Below are positions 7,860-17,620 of a DNA stretch of 22,195 nucleotides, piece after piece. This stretch comes from Zelonia costaricensis (taxonomy: Eukaryota > Euglenozoa > Kinetoplastea > Trypanosomatida > Trypanosomatidae). A program made the translations under genes and the position numbers. Under the pieces are notes generated by a model. It was not told the DNA's origin. It did not search any database and saw only the letters and a list, made by a program, of their open reading frames with translations. Positions within the stretch are counted from its first letter, which is position 1; every line of letters starts with the position of its first letter. Location: contig JASAOO010003105.1 of NCBI GenBank assembly GCA_030849075.1, positions 1 through 22,195 of the forward strand. The letters run 5' to 3'.

Positions 7860-9959
7860 ATGAGCGGCACTCCCATGAGCGAGGAGCAGCGGGCAGCGAT
7901 GGAGCAGCGCCTGGCTCAGCTGCGTGCCGCCCAGGCTGCCGCAGCGGGCGCGGCGGGAGGAGGCGCCCCAGCCGCCACAAACGGCGGCCACCACGCTGAT
8001 CCGCGCGCCCCGGCGCCGACGCAGCCCAAGCAGCAGCAGCAGCAGCAACGGCAGCAGCCACCGCCGGCACAGCGACCGCCAGCACCGCAGATGGGGTACG
8101 GCTACGATGACGATGACGACGAAGAGGACGAGGAGGAGGAGGTGGACCACACGCTGCAGCAGTTCGAGGACGAATTCCTGCGACTGGTGGCGCAGCGGCA
8201 ACAGCAGCAGGTGCCGTCCCGCGTGCTCAACGCGGCCTCTGTCACGCAGGTCAGCGCCACCCGCCACGCCGACGAGGGCGTCAGCGTCGTGGCGACCGAC
8301 AAGTCCGCCCACCGCGCCCGCGAGCTGGGCGACTTCGAGGCCCTTCGACTCGCCAAGATGGGCGATGGCGTCTCCATGCGCGACTTCGGGGCGGCGTGCG
8401 GTATCACGTGGAAGACCTTCGCCGACAACCACGGCCGCAACGCGCTGCACTACGCCGCGGACGCCGGGTCGGCGGCCCTCATCCGCGAAATCGCCGACGA
8501 CCTCCACGTGCCGTACGTGGCCGACGAGAAGCGTATGACGCCGCTCGATATCGCAATTCTGAACGGGCACACCGCGGCGGACACGGACGAGGTGTACGCG
8601 GCGCTCATAGCGGCCGCCAAGGCGTCGGGGCACGCGGACGGCAACATGTCGGCTGCTGCGTCGGCGGCCCGCACCCTGGAGAGCGTCCTACAGGCACACG
8701 CGCCGGCCCCGCCGAAGTTCGTGATGAGCAAGCCCGTGCCCAAGACCAGCGAGGCAGCCGGGCCGCGGAGCTTCTGGGCAGCCACGGCGAGCGGCACGGC
8801 AGCGAGCGTGCAGTCGAGCAGCGGGGCCGACCTGGACGAGGCGGGACGGCGAGCCGTTTGCGCTGCCGTCTGCGCTCTGGACGAGCACGGGCGGCTGGCG
8901 TGGCTGCAGCCGCACACCCGCACAGCTGCGGCAGCCTGCGCGCACTGGCAGGTGACCTCCGTGGCCGGCCCCGACGGTGCCACCGCAGTCGGGGTGGCAG
9001 TAGCGCAGGTACTGGCTGACGCGGCCTTCAAGGGATCGGCGGCGACCAAGCTGAGCGCGACACACGGTGCCGTGGCGGCGCACCTTGCCGTGCGGGCGGA
9101 CCAGCATCACACAGGCATCGCCGCCGCCCTCCTGCACGGTCTGCGCACGCGCGTCGAGTCGTGCATGGGGGCTGGCAGCAACGGTGTCGTCTTCTTCGCC
9201 TCTGGCACGCAGCTCCGCCGCCCGCCGACGGCGCTCGCCACGGTGAAGTGGTACCGCCGCGTCTTCGACGCCACGGCGGTGCACGCGTCCGACAGCGCCT
9301 TCGACGTGTTCCCGGATTTCTACACTTACGACGAGGTGCTGCGGGCGGACGCGGTGTTGAAGGGGGCGCTGCCCGCATCACTGGCCCAGCAGTATCAGGC
9401 AGCCCTGCAACTCTGGTGCGCCGTGGAGACCGCCTCCGACGAGCAGTGCGGCCTCATTGCAGCGTTTATCGCAGCCAAGGCGGGCACTTCGGAGTCTGGG
9501 GTTGACCTCGCATGCGTCCCCACAACCGTGGACGAGCTGCGGCGCACGTACCTGGGGCACCCGGACCACCGCGCGTACGTGCGCACCAACACGCAAAGCG
9601 CCATCACGGACATGGTGATCTTCCGCGTGCGTGATGCGCGCGCGGGTGGCGATGGCAGCGGCAGTGCGGCCGGCGGGTCGTTTGCCGTCGAGGTCGTGTA
9701 CGCCATCTTCACGAGCGTCGTGGGGACGGCGAAGGCAGACCACTTGATGCTGCTGGCGTCGAAGCTGCTCGCGGCCAAGGTGCTGCTCGTGCCGACTCTC
9801 TTCGGCTTCACCGACAGCGATCTGGCCAAGTCGAACTTTGACGAAATGGTGAGCCACCGCGAATACGTCTACGCCGTCTCCCCAGCCACGCGGCGCGATG
9901 TCGCGGGCCTGGCGCCAATGCCGGCAGCAAAGCTGTCGCTGCCGCTCTACACCATTTGA
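7860..9959 (+). CDS. ankyrin-repeat protein fused to a divergent N-myristoyltransferase-like domain
   Basis: A 699-residue protein. Residues 1-80 are Ala/Gln/Pro-rich with a (CAG)5-encoded Gln run; 82-97 is a strongly acidic stretch; about 188-265 carries ankyrin-type repeats (GRNALHYAADAGS, then MTPLDIAILNGH). From about 340 to the end the pattern follows the two GNAT halves of glycylpeptide N-tetradecanoyltransferase (NMT): AHWQVTSV; HLAVRAD at 408-414 where NMT has its acyl-CoA-binding FLCVHKKLR-type motif; FFASGTQLRRPP then KWYRR at 445-467 where NMT has its YTAG..LP.P....RYWHR motif; a TVDELRR plus ITDMVIF segment (582-588) like the second-half EEVEHWF and VTDF motifs; and DHLMLLASKLLAAKV (627 on) like the late DAL.LAK.KGFDVF helix. 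The CoA-contact residues are not conserved and the C-terminus is YTI, so catalysis is doubtful. The assignment rests on motif order, not an alignment. Confidence 0.8.
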   Translation: MSGTPMSEEQRAAMEQRLAQLRAAQAAAAGAAGGGAPAATNGGHHADPRAPAPTQPKQQQQQQRQQPPPAQRPPAPQMGYGYDDDDDEEDEEEEVDHTLQQFEDEFLRLVAQRQQQQVPSRVLNAASVTQVSATRHADEGVSVVATDKSAHRARELGDFEALRLAKMGDGVSMRDFGAACGITWKTFADNHGRNALHYAADAGSAALIREIADDLHVPYVADEKRMTPLDIAILNGHTAADTDEVYAALIAAAKASGHADGNMSAAASAARTLESVLQAHAPAPPKFVMSKPVPKTSEAAGPRSFWAATASGTAASVQSSSGADLDEAGRRAVCAAVCALDEHGRLAWLQPHTRTAAAACAHWQVTSVAGPDGATAVGVAVAQVLADAAFKGSAATKLSATHGAVAAHLAVRADQHHTGIAAALLHGLRTRVESCMGAGSNGVVFFASGTQLRRPPTALATVKWYRRVFDATAVHASDSAFDVFPDFYTYDEVLRADAVLKGALPASLAQQYQAALQLWCAVETASDEQCGLIAAFIAAKAGTSESGVDLACVPTTVDELRRTYLGHPDHRAYVRTNTQSAITDMVIFRVRDARAGGDGSGSAAGGSFAVEVVYAIFTSVVGTAKADHLMLLASKLLAAKVLLVPTLFGFTDSDLAKSNFDEMVSHREYVYAVSPATRRDVAGLAPMPAAKLSLPLYTI
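8031..8048 (+). repeat. short CAG/CAA glutamine repeat in coding sequence
   Basis: Five CAG codons and one CAA encode six Gln in the N-terminal low-complexity region of the ankyrin/NMT-like protein. Such a tract is likely to vary in length between strains. Confidence 0.85.
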
Positions 9960-10966
9960 CAGCCACGTCTGTCGCCCTGCCACCCGCTCCTGCGCCCTCT
10001 CCCCCTTTCCCACAGCGCACACGCTCTCTCGCCCCTCCCCAATTGGACTCGGCTTTTTTTTTCCTTCTTTTTTTTTGGTGGCGCCGCAACGGTATGCGAC
10101 ACCGACGCGGCCGACTACGCGATCTGGTGTGAATGTGGGTGTGGGTGTGTGGGTGAATGTGTGAATGTGTGCTTGACTGAATCGGACAAATGGCCCAAAC
10201 TCAATGCTCGCTCCCTATCCTGCAAGGAGCAAAACCAAGAGAGAGACACTGAAGTAATCGCAGCTGGCCACGGCTTCGCGCCGTAGGCGTGCGGTAGCGC
10301 GTGTAGCGACAAGCTCGGAGGTGTCGTTTGTTTATCTTTGCGCTTCGCCAGAAGAGGCGAGGATGGGGGACTCTCATCAGAATCGATGGGGCACGCAAAG
10401 ACGCTTGCGGCCTTCGGGGCACCGTGTGTTGTGGACAAGCGTATGGTCAGCCAGCCAGCAACGCACCGCACCTTGCACCAGCTCTCCCCCCCCCCCTCCG
10501 TCTGCCGCTGTCGCTGGCAGAGGTTGCGGTGTGCTGCTCGTGGTCTCTGAGTGCAAGGAGGGGTGGGTGGGTGCGGTGCGGTGAGGCGCACGTCCGGGCC
10601 CTCCATGTGTGCGTCTGTGGCGTGGCTGGCCGTCTCGCCTTTTTGTTTTGTTTCTCCGTACGTCTGTGGCCCTCCTGTCGTTTGCGTGGCCTCTCGTCCT
10701 TGAAGTCCTGCCAATGGGTCGCGAGAGGGCGTGCATTCGCAAATCCATTTTGAATAAAGCAAAAAAAAAAAAAAGAAGACAACAACAGAAGTACCGGCGG
10801 AGAGGAGCGAGCTGGATCCAGCGCATCTGGTCTTTGGCGCTGCCACGCAGGCAACAATGTGGTTGATGCTCTGGCGAGATGGAAAAGAAAGAACAACAAC
10901 AACAAAGAATGAAACCGGTGGCGCCGACCCGAGTGCCCATGCCTGCAACAGGGCGCTGCGCACGTG

Positions 10967-10991
10967 TCCCCCTTTTTTTGTTGTTTTGTAG
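10967..10991 (+). promoter_or_regulatory. isolated pyrimidine tract with AG
   Basis: C/T run ending in GTAG, with the AG at 10990-10991. It looks like a splice acceptor, but no coding region starts within the next about 900 bases. It could give a very long leader for the gene at 11970, direct polyadenylation of the upstream mRNA, or be unused. Confidence 0.3.
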
Positions 10992-11234
10992 AGCAAACAA
11001 GGAACAGCGGAAAGGGCCGTGTCTGCACGCGGCGAGGGCAACCGTGTGAGCCACAGTAGGCGGCTGCGGTGCGCCACAGAGACGCAATGGGCCTCGCGTG
11101 TTTATNCACTCTTCCCCGTTCCTTGCACCGCTCTGCTATCAGAAGGTTGAAGGTCGAGCGCTCACCCCACTACCCCCCCCTTTTTAGCTGCTGCCTGCTT
11201 CGCCCTGCGCGCCCCGTCACGTACACAGGCACGC

Positions 11235-11259
11235 ACACGCACACACACACACACACACA
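11235..11259 (+). repeat. (CA)n microsatellite
   Basis: CA-rich dinucleotide repeat, complementary in sequence to the (GT)n at 11612-11640 in the same spacer. Confidence 0.95.
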
Positions 11260-11609
11260 TAGACAGACACGCGTACGTCTAGGTGCCACCTGCCCCCCCC
11301 CTTCCCTCCCGCTGCACCCCTTGGGTTGCTTCGTCACCTTCTTCCTGCACCCCACACGGCGTACCTGTGTCACCGGTGCTTCCTTCCTCCGCGCGTTTCT
11401 GGTGCTCACTGTCCTGTGTGTCCCGGCGCCCGTCAGCACGGCGGCGTCTCTGCGCGTGTGCACGTCTGAGTGTCCGTGTGTGGTGCCCTTCTCCCTGGGG
11501 TGCACCCTGAAGCACATGATTCGGAAGAGAGGCTCAGACCACTAGAATCCCGCGCGCACGTGACGTTCTCGCACATACCTTTCTACATTCTTCTTCCTCC
11601 GCTCTGTTT

Positions 11610-11611
<2 letters not shown>

Positions 11612-11640
<29 letters not shown>
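11612..11640 (+). repeat. (GT)n microsatellite
   Basis: Uninterrupted GT dinucleotides just before the long pyrimidine tract that precedes the gene at 11970. Confidence 0.95.
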
Positions 11641-11646
<6 letters not shown>

Positions 11647-11672
11647 TGTACGTGAAAAAGCGCGAGTAGAAG

Positions 11673-11749
11673 CCTTTTTTGTTGTTGTTGTTCCCCCCGC
11701 CCCCTCCCTTCCTCCCCGTTATTCCTCTTTTCTGTGTGCATCACACAAG
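11673..11749 (+). promoter_or_regulatory. candidate trans-splice acceptor for the dsRBD-like protein gene
   Basis: The strongest pyrimidine tract in this spacer (T6, GTT repeats, then a C/T run to about 11735) is followed by the first AG at 11748-11749. The leader of about 220 nt contains no ATG before 11970. Closer AGs at 11860-11861 and 11945-11946 are alternatives. Confidence 0.5.
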
Positions 11750-11969
11750 CATCTGATTGAAGTTGGTTGAGTTTCGGGTTGTCGTGTTGTGCTCTGCGCG
11801 AGCCCGCCTTTGATCGCATCGTGATACCTTTGCCGTGTGCCCTGTGCTGCTGCTCTCACAGACGTCCGCGTGTGTGTGTGTGTGTGCGTGTGGCTTCCCA
11901 CATTTCACAGCGACGGTTTTTTCTCTTTGCGGATCGCCTCGGTTAGGACAGCGAGTTCAGGCCTTTTCC

Positions 11970-14900
11970 ATGCGTCGTCGCGGGCTCTTCGTTGTGGCTG
12001 TCGCTACCGCAGCAGCAGCAGCGGCGGCGGCGACACCGAACACGTGGCAGGCCGCCACGACGGAAGCGCCGTGTGTGAGATGCTCCGCGGACACCGCCGC
12101 CGACACGGGGCGTGTCGCCCACGTACCGCATCGGCACGGGACAGTCCACAAGCCTCCTTGCGCTGCGTCTCCGCCCACCCTTGCTGCCGTGGCAGTGCGC
12201 CGCGTCGCGGGAAGCGCCGTAACCGCAGCGGCATCTTCGCGGGCGACGCAGGCGCCGGTGCGGTGCTGCTCTTCTTCCCCATCACCTGACCTGTCTCTCA
12301 CCCAATCGCCAGCACGCCAAGCTCCCGCACGCCATGGCAACAGCGACGTGGAGGGCGGTGCCGCGTACGACGAAGAACGACACATTGAAGGGGCAGAGGC
12401 GGCGCTGCGGGAGGTGTTTGGGCCACTGGCAAAACTCGTCCTGCACCGCATCACTCAACGTCGGCACACCTCCACGGCTGCGGCCGACGGCGACGACGAC
12501 GGCGAGGACGGCGACGGCGCGGGGCTGCCGACGACGCCAGACGCGGGCAACGCAGGTGCAACAAGGGACCTGGGCAGCGGGAAGGCGAGGCCGCAGTCCA
12601 CACCGCAGCAGGGCCACTACTATCGTGCCGCAGCGACGTTCCGTCTGCTTGGGTTTCCAGTGGAACTGGCGTCCGCCAAGGGGCGGCGCGCGAAGGAGAC
12701 GATCGAAGCGTGCCTCCACCAGGCCCTCTCCAGCGACGTCGCGTTTATTCACAGCGGCCGAGGCGGACCCCGCCACAACGCAGGACACCAGCGCGGCGGA
12801 CGCGGCGGGCGTGCCCTCGGACGGCAGCGCGGCGGGGGCGGCGGCGGGGGCGGTCGTGCGGGGCAGCAGCAGAACGCGAGTCAGAGCACGGCCGGCGGGC
12901 TGGTCAACAGGACCGGCTTCTCGGCGCGCGGCATGGGCCACAGCGGCACCGGTCGTCTCACGCCGCATCAAGTGGAGTTCAAGGCGATCATGGATGACCT
13001 GCGCAAGCTCTGCGCGCACTTCAGCCGAACCGTGAAGTTCTCTGTGAAGCCGCCGGTGCAGCAGCCGACGCAGCAGCGGCGCAGCGACACGGATGCCGCG
13101 GCCGCGGCAGCAACCACGGAGGGGGCGGCAGAGGCGACGACGGCGTCGCGCGCTTGGCGGTGTCGATGCTACGTGAAGGAGGAGTGGGGCACGTCTGCGC
13201 AGGCGCGGCTAGCGCACGAGGCACTGGGCAGCAGCCCGAACGACGCCCTCGTGCGGTGTGTCACGCAGCTGCGGCAGCAGTATTGGGACGAGATGAACTC
13301 CGCCGCGGTGATGCAGGAAGGCGTGCACGAGGTGGCCGCGCTGATGCAAGGGCAGCACAAGACGGTACGGGCGACGTGGCAGGAGGAGGCGGCCAGCTTA
13401 GCGGCGGGGTCGTCGGAGACGTTCACGGCCGACGAGGGCGCGGCACTCGTCCACAGCGGCGGCCTCAGCACGGCTCTCGGCCAGCCGGCAACCTTCAGCG
13501 CGCAGTTGCAGCTGACCGACAAGTCCGGCAACGTCGCGACCTACCACGCGCGACGGCAGACGTCGCCGTACGTTGGCTTCCAGACCGCGGCGGGGTCTGC
13601 GATCCGCGCGGAGTGGGCCTGGGACCGCGACGCGCACCTGCTGTCCCAGCGGCTCGCCGCCCCGCCGCTGCTGTGGCGACTGCGATGGCAGTTCGACATG
13701 ATGGTCGATCACATCTGCCGCGAGACGGGGCGCCAAGCCAGAGATGTGGCCTGGATTCAGATCAGCGGCACCGGTCTCGGGGAGCGGGGCGACGCCGGCG
13801 CTGGCAGCGGCAGCGGCGAGGTAGGTCGCGCCGTGGAGACGGAACCGTCCGCAGACGACGTGGCGCAGCCGACCGCGCTGCACAACCAGCCCGTCGTGAG
13901 CCTCCCAGGCCTGCTCACCGGCTCTGTCAATGCAGAGGGCGGGACGGTGGTGTGGCAGGCGGCCGGGGCGGGGCGGTACCGAATTGAGCTGGACACGTAC
14001 GTGCACGCCCTCTACTACCTGCTGGACCAGTACGGAGACAGCTTGGCCAGTCTGCCGTGCATGGCGAACGGGCTGGGCGAGGGCTTCCTCTTCCCCAGCG
14101 CAGCGGTGCTCGACCTACAGGTGGCGCGGCACGACGCGTTTCCGATTCTGCTGCAGCACCGCGGCAAGTGGACGTGCTACGCCGTGCTCGGCACGCTGAC
14201 GCAGCAGCTCCTGGGCTGCGCGTACAACACGCACTACGGCCTCGATCCGGTGAGGAAGGAGTGGGTGTGCACGCTGACGGTCCACAACGGGCGGCAGTCC
14301 AGCTTCCCCCTCGCGCAGGGCCGCTCGAAGCAGAAGGGCGAGTCGTGGCGGCACGCCTGCCTCTCCGCCTTCCGCGAGAACTTCCCGCGCCAGTACGCCG
14401 CCGTGCTGGACAAGTACCCCGACGTTGATCTTTCGCAGGACACGGGCGCGCGCGGCTCTCGCTTCCGCGACCTGCCACGCGAAAAGCGCATCGCCCACGT
14501 AACGAGCTTCGGGAGCATGGTGCTCACCTTTCTGGAGGAGGACCTCGGCTGGAGGCAACCGCGCATTCGCCTACGCAACCTGTCTATTGACATCGGACTG
14601 CCGCAGTGGGTGGCGGAGTTGGAGGTGCAGGTGGAGGGCGAGGACGGTCGGCGCGTGGTCGCGGTGTCGCCGTCCTTCACGCAGGCGAAGGTCGCACGCC
14701 GGTCGCTCCTCTACCGGGTCGCCACCCAGTACCTGCCCAAGGAGGTGGAGTGGTACCGCAAGCTGGGCCGCAGCGACGGTGACAACCCTGAGGATGAGCA
14801 GATGCAGCACCGCACCAAGCTGTACAACCCCGGCCTTGGCGTGGACACGTCGATGCTGGGCCACGTGATTTCCCTCATGGAGCGCGGCAACGCCACCATG

Positions 14901-16064
14901 GCGCCCGTCAAGGTCACGCTGGAGGGGCGCCTGCGCCTACCGCCGCCGAGCGAGGGCGACGACGGCATCGATGGCGAGGGCAACGAGGACGGCGGCACGG
15001 ACGCGGTGGACTGCGGGCTCGCGGACGGCGACGCGAGCCTTGCCCTGTGCCAGCAGCCGGAGATCCTGCTGCGACCCTTCAACCTGCTGTACCACGCACA
15101 GGTACTGGGCGACGGCGGCAACGTCCTCATCGCCGATTATGACTCGGACACAGCGACGGCGCCGGCCGACGCGGCAGCAGTGCCAGTGCTCGTCACCGCA
15201 CTCAAGTCGGCCTCTGTCCACATTGCCGGCGCAGACGCCGAGACGCTCTGGACGGAGTACGAGACGTATCCCAAGATCGGCATGTCCAACCACCGCGACC
15301 TCGCCGTCTCCCTCTTCACGACCTTCTTCGGCGCCAACGCCACCGTGGACGATACCCCACCGTCGCCAACCATCTCCCCACTGGACGAGCGCGAGGCCGT
15401 GGCGGGCGTCGTCGAGTGGTTCGGGTCCACCTCCGATCCCAACGCCGTCGTCAGCGCCGTCACCGTCCTCATGGGCCAGTACTGGTTCACCACCGTCGTC
15501 CTGCCACGGTTCGGTATGCTGCCCATCGCCCGTGCCGTGGCCCAGACTAAGCGGCGCAGTGTGCGGGACGCCATCACGCTGGCTGCTCGCCGCAGCTTCC
15601 CGCGTTTGCTACACTACTACGCGAAACACGAGGGCCCCTGCACGGCGCTGGCGACCGAGATGCTGACGCTTTCCGTGATCGAGAACCTGCCCGAGATTGC
15701 GGTGCGGGATGTCAAGGCGTTGCTGCAGAAGAACCGCGCATCTCGGCCTCTCCCGCCCGTTCGACTTCTGCTCCGCAGCATCCAGCGCGAGCACCCGCTA
15801 CGCGATCATCGCCTGCGCATGCAGCACTCGTACGACACAGCGCACGGCCACCAGTACCGCCTCTACCTCCAGCGTGGTCAAGTGACCCGGCTTGGTGCCT
15901 CACAGCTCGTCGGCTACGGCGCATCACCCACGTCGCCGACAGAGGCGCTCGACCGAGCCGCTCTTCTGGCGCTGGAGAACCTCTTCGAGGCGGAGCTGCT
16001 TGCTGCGGAGCGCGCACAGCCTGGGTACAGCACTCCCCAGTTCTGGAACACGCAGAAACCCTAG
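11970..16064 (+). CDS. large putative mitochondrial RNA-binding protein with repeated dsRBD-like segments
   Basis: A 1364-residue protein; no named family was recognised. The N-terminus MRRRGLFVV followed by an Ala-rich stretch without acidic residues looks like a mitochondrial presequence. An acidic Asp/Gly segment (about 171-185) and a Gly/Arg RGG-like region (about 275-305) follow. At least five segments share the dsRBD pattern of a beta sheet followed by a G-x-S/K-rich turn and an alpha helix: about 215-255 (ASAKGRRAKETIEACLHQAL), 394-440, 740-810 (WVCTLTV then GRSKQKGESWRHA), 865-923 and 1265-1340. Each lacks a perfect KKxAK motif, so they are divergent. Kinetoplastid mitochondrial RNA editing and ribosome assembly use many large lineage-specific RNA-binding proteins, so a role there is a reasonable inference only. 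The start is the first in-frame ATG and the first ATG after the candidate acceptor. Confidence 0.8.
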   Translation: MRRRGLFVVAVATAAAAAAAATPNTWQAATTEAPCVRCSADTAADTGRVAHVPHRHGTVHKPPCAASPPTLAAVAVRRVAGSAVTAAASSRATQAPVRCCSSSPSPDLSLTQSPARQAPARHGNSDVEGGAAYDEERHIEGAEAALREVFGPLAKLVLHRITQRRHTSTAAADGDDDGEDGDGAGLPTTPDAGNAGATRDLGSGKARPQSTPQQGHYYRAAATFRLLGFPVELASAKGRRAKETIEACLHQALSSDVAFIHSGRGGPRHNAGHQRGGRGGRALGRQRGGGGGGGGRAGQQQNASQSTAGGLVNRTGFSARGMGHSGTGRLTPHQVEFKAIMDDLRKLCAHFSRTVKFSVKPPVQQPTQQRRSDTDAAAAAATTEGAAEATTASRAWRCRCYVKEEWGTSAQARLAHEALGSSPNDALVRCVTQLRQQYWDEMNSAAVMQEGVHEVAALMQGQHKTVRATWQEEAASLAAGSSETFTADEGAALVHSGGLSTALGQPATFSAQLQLTDKSGNVATYHARRQTSPYVGFQTAAGSAIRAEWAWDRDAHLLSQRLAAPPLLWRLRWQFDMMVDHICRETGRQARDVAWIQISGTGLGERGDAGAGSGSGEVGRAVETEPSADDVAQPTALHNQPVVSLPGLLTGSVNAEGGTVVWQAAGAGRYRIELDTYVHALYYLLDQYGDSLASLPCMANGLGEGFLFPSAAVLDLQVARHDAFPILLQHRGKWTCYAVLGTLTQQLLGCAYNTHYGLDPVRKEWVCTLTVHNGRQSSFPLAQGRSKQKGESWRHACLSAFRENFPRQYAAVLDKYPDVDLSQDTGARGSRFRDLPREKRIAHVTSFGSMVLTFLEEDLGWRQPRIRLRNLSIDIGLPQWVAELEVQVEGEDGRRVVAVSPSFTQAKVARRSLLYRVATQYLPKEVEWYRKLGRSDGDNPEDEQMQHRTKLYNPGLGVDTSMLGHVISLMERGNATMAPVKVTLEGRLRLPPPSEGDDGIDGEGNEDGGTDAVDCGLADGDASLALCQQPEILLRPFNLLYHAQVLGDGGNVLIADYDSDTATAPADAAAVPVLVTALKSASVHIAGADAETLWTEYETYPKIGMSNHRDLAVSLFTTFFGANATVDDTPPSPTISPLDEREAVAGVVEWFGSTSDPNAVVSAVTVLMGQYWFTTVVLPRFGMLPIARAVAQTKRRSVRDAITLAARRSFPRLLHYYAKHEGPCTALATEMLTLSVIENLPEIAVRDVKALLQKNRASRPLPPVRLLLRSIQREHPLRDHRLRMQHSYDTAHGHQYRLYLQRGQVTRLGASQLVGYGASPTSPTEALDRAALLALENLFEAELLAAERAQPGYSTPQFWNTQKP

Positions 16065-16706
16065 CCATGCCCTTATCGTCGTGCCACGTCACCTTTCCTT
16101 GATAGCAGCACGAGCGTGGGCAGGGAGCGGCGCCCCTGTGCAAGGACTGCGTTGGTGTGCCGAGTAGGGCTGGAGTTGTAGTGCCTCTGGCTTCCCTGGA
16201 GGCCTGGAAGGAGCCGAGCAGATGGGACTCGGTGCCCTCCTGCTCCCCTCCTCCCCCCCTCGACCTGTTAATTGCGAGAGGTGCAGTACATAAGATGCAC
16301 ACAGCTGTCACAGACAAAGCACAAAAAAGAAAAACAGGCAAACGCGGCAAGTTATGCCGATGGCACGGTAGCAGCGGCGTGAAGCAGCAGCAGCGGCAGT
16401 CGGCGTCTCCCCACACACGAGGACCGAATCACACACACCAAAAAATAAGGACAGATGATGCTGAAGCGCTCGACACTGATGGTACCAGGTCCAACAAGCA
16501 CACACACACACGCACACACACCGGCTCCGCTGGTGGTGGTGCAGCAAGCGACTCGCCTAGAACCTCCCCACCCCACGATCGTTGTGTGTTTTTGCATCTC
16601 GTGTGACGGCAACCGCTTCCCGTTCCCGCTATCCGCCTCCTCCCACCTCAAGACTCTCCTCTACTGCTCGCGCACCTCCTTGTACCTGCTCACTACACAT
16701 GCACAT

Positions 16707-16728
16707 ACACACACACACACACACACAC
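16707..16728 (+). repeat. (CA)n microsatellite
   Basis: CA dinucleotide repeat in the spacer, complementary to the (GT)n at 17373-17399; another CA repeat lies at 16499-16521. Confidence 0.93.
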
Positions 16729-17372
16729 CATAATCGCCCTGCAGCACGTCTACGGACTCTGAAGCTCACTTTGCATAAACACTGACTGCCGCCTCTGCTG
16801 CTACGCGCCGCACACTCGCTGCGAGCCGCCTCCTCTCACGTGACTTCGCTTCTTCTCCGCTCCTCCCGTGTAGCCGGAGGGAGACGCCGTAAGACACCAC
16901 CCGTGTACGCGCGCCGCGCCGCCTCTCCACTCCCTACCAACGGAGCGGTCCAGTACGCCCTGCGTGCCGTGCAGTGCGTTCCCGCCCCCCCCCGCCCCTC
17001 CTTTGCCCTCCTCTGTCGCTTTGGCTGTTCGCTTGTCACGCAGCGTTTGTGTTTTTGTGGGGCGGGTGCGAGCTTCCACCTCTTGTTCCCCTCTCTTTCC
17101 AGCTTCTATTTGACGCGGTGGTGCTGCGCCCGGCGCTCCTCCCGTTTTGGGTCTTGCTGGTGTTGGTGCTGCGGCCCACAGTTGGTCACTGAGCCACCCG
17201 CCGCTGAAGAGCGGTTGTCGCGTCTGCTGCTGCACGCCGTCGTCGACTTCCCCACGCTCCCTCTCCGCTCCTATTCACTCAATTTGTCCAGACATCGTCT
17301 TCCACTTGCCGCGGCGAGCCCTCTCACTGCCTTGCGCGTGCGCGCCTGTTTTTGTTGTTGCTGGTACGTTGC

Positions 17373-17399
17373 TGTGTGTGTGTGTGTGTGTGTGTGTGT
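17373..17399 (+). repeat. (GT)n microsatellite
   Basis: Uninterrupted GT dinucleotides about 200 bases before the likely splice acceptor of the gene at 17948. Confidence 0.95.
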
Positions 17400-17589
17400 C
17401 AGCACGTGGTGGTGTACCCGCCAACAAAGGGCAGTCAAGAGGACCTTGTTGTCTCGGAGCGCTCCTGAAGCTCGCGCACACTCGTCAGGCACTCGAGAGG
17501 CGCGTTGTACCGCTGCCGAGGCGCGCGCACGTGACGCCGCGTGTTGGCCGGCGAGGCCGTCACGGTATTTCCGCCGCCTTCGGCATTCG

Positions 17590-17620
17590 CTCTTTTTTTT
17601 TTGTTGTTCACCCTCCCAAG
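17590..17620 (+). promoter_or_regulatory. candidate trans-splice acceptor for the last gene
   Basis: CTC, a T-run, GTTGTT and a C-rich end lead to the first AG at 17619-17620. The 327-nt leader that follows has no ATG before 17948. Such an absence over a leader this long is unlikely by chance and supports this acceptor, or one downstream, with 17948 as the start. Confidence 0.6.

Larger units (their letters stand above)
9960..11969 (+). other. 2 kb intergenic spacer and 5' leader of the dsRBD-like gene
   Basis: No supported gene. Contents include T-rich tracts at about 10053-10077 and 10967-10991 (the latter ending in TAG), an A-run near 10761-10774 after AATAAAG, one undetermined base at 11106, a CA microsatellite at 11235-11259 and GT microsatellites at 11612-11640 and 11870-11886. 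Frames on both strands here are short or consist of compositional repeats. Confidence 0.7.

Noticed and set aside
11835..11969. Upstream extension of the dsRBD-like protein
   Set aside because: It starts at GTG and includes translated GT repeat; the first in-frame ATG at 11970 opens a plausible presequence.
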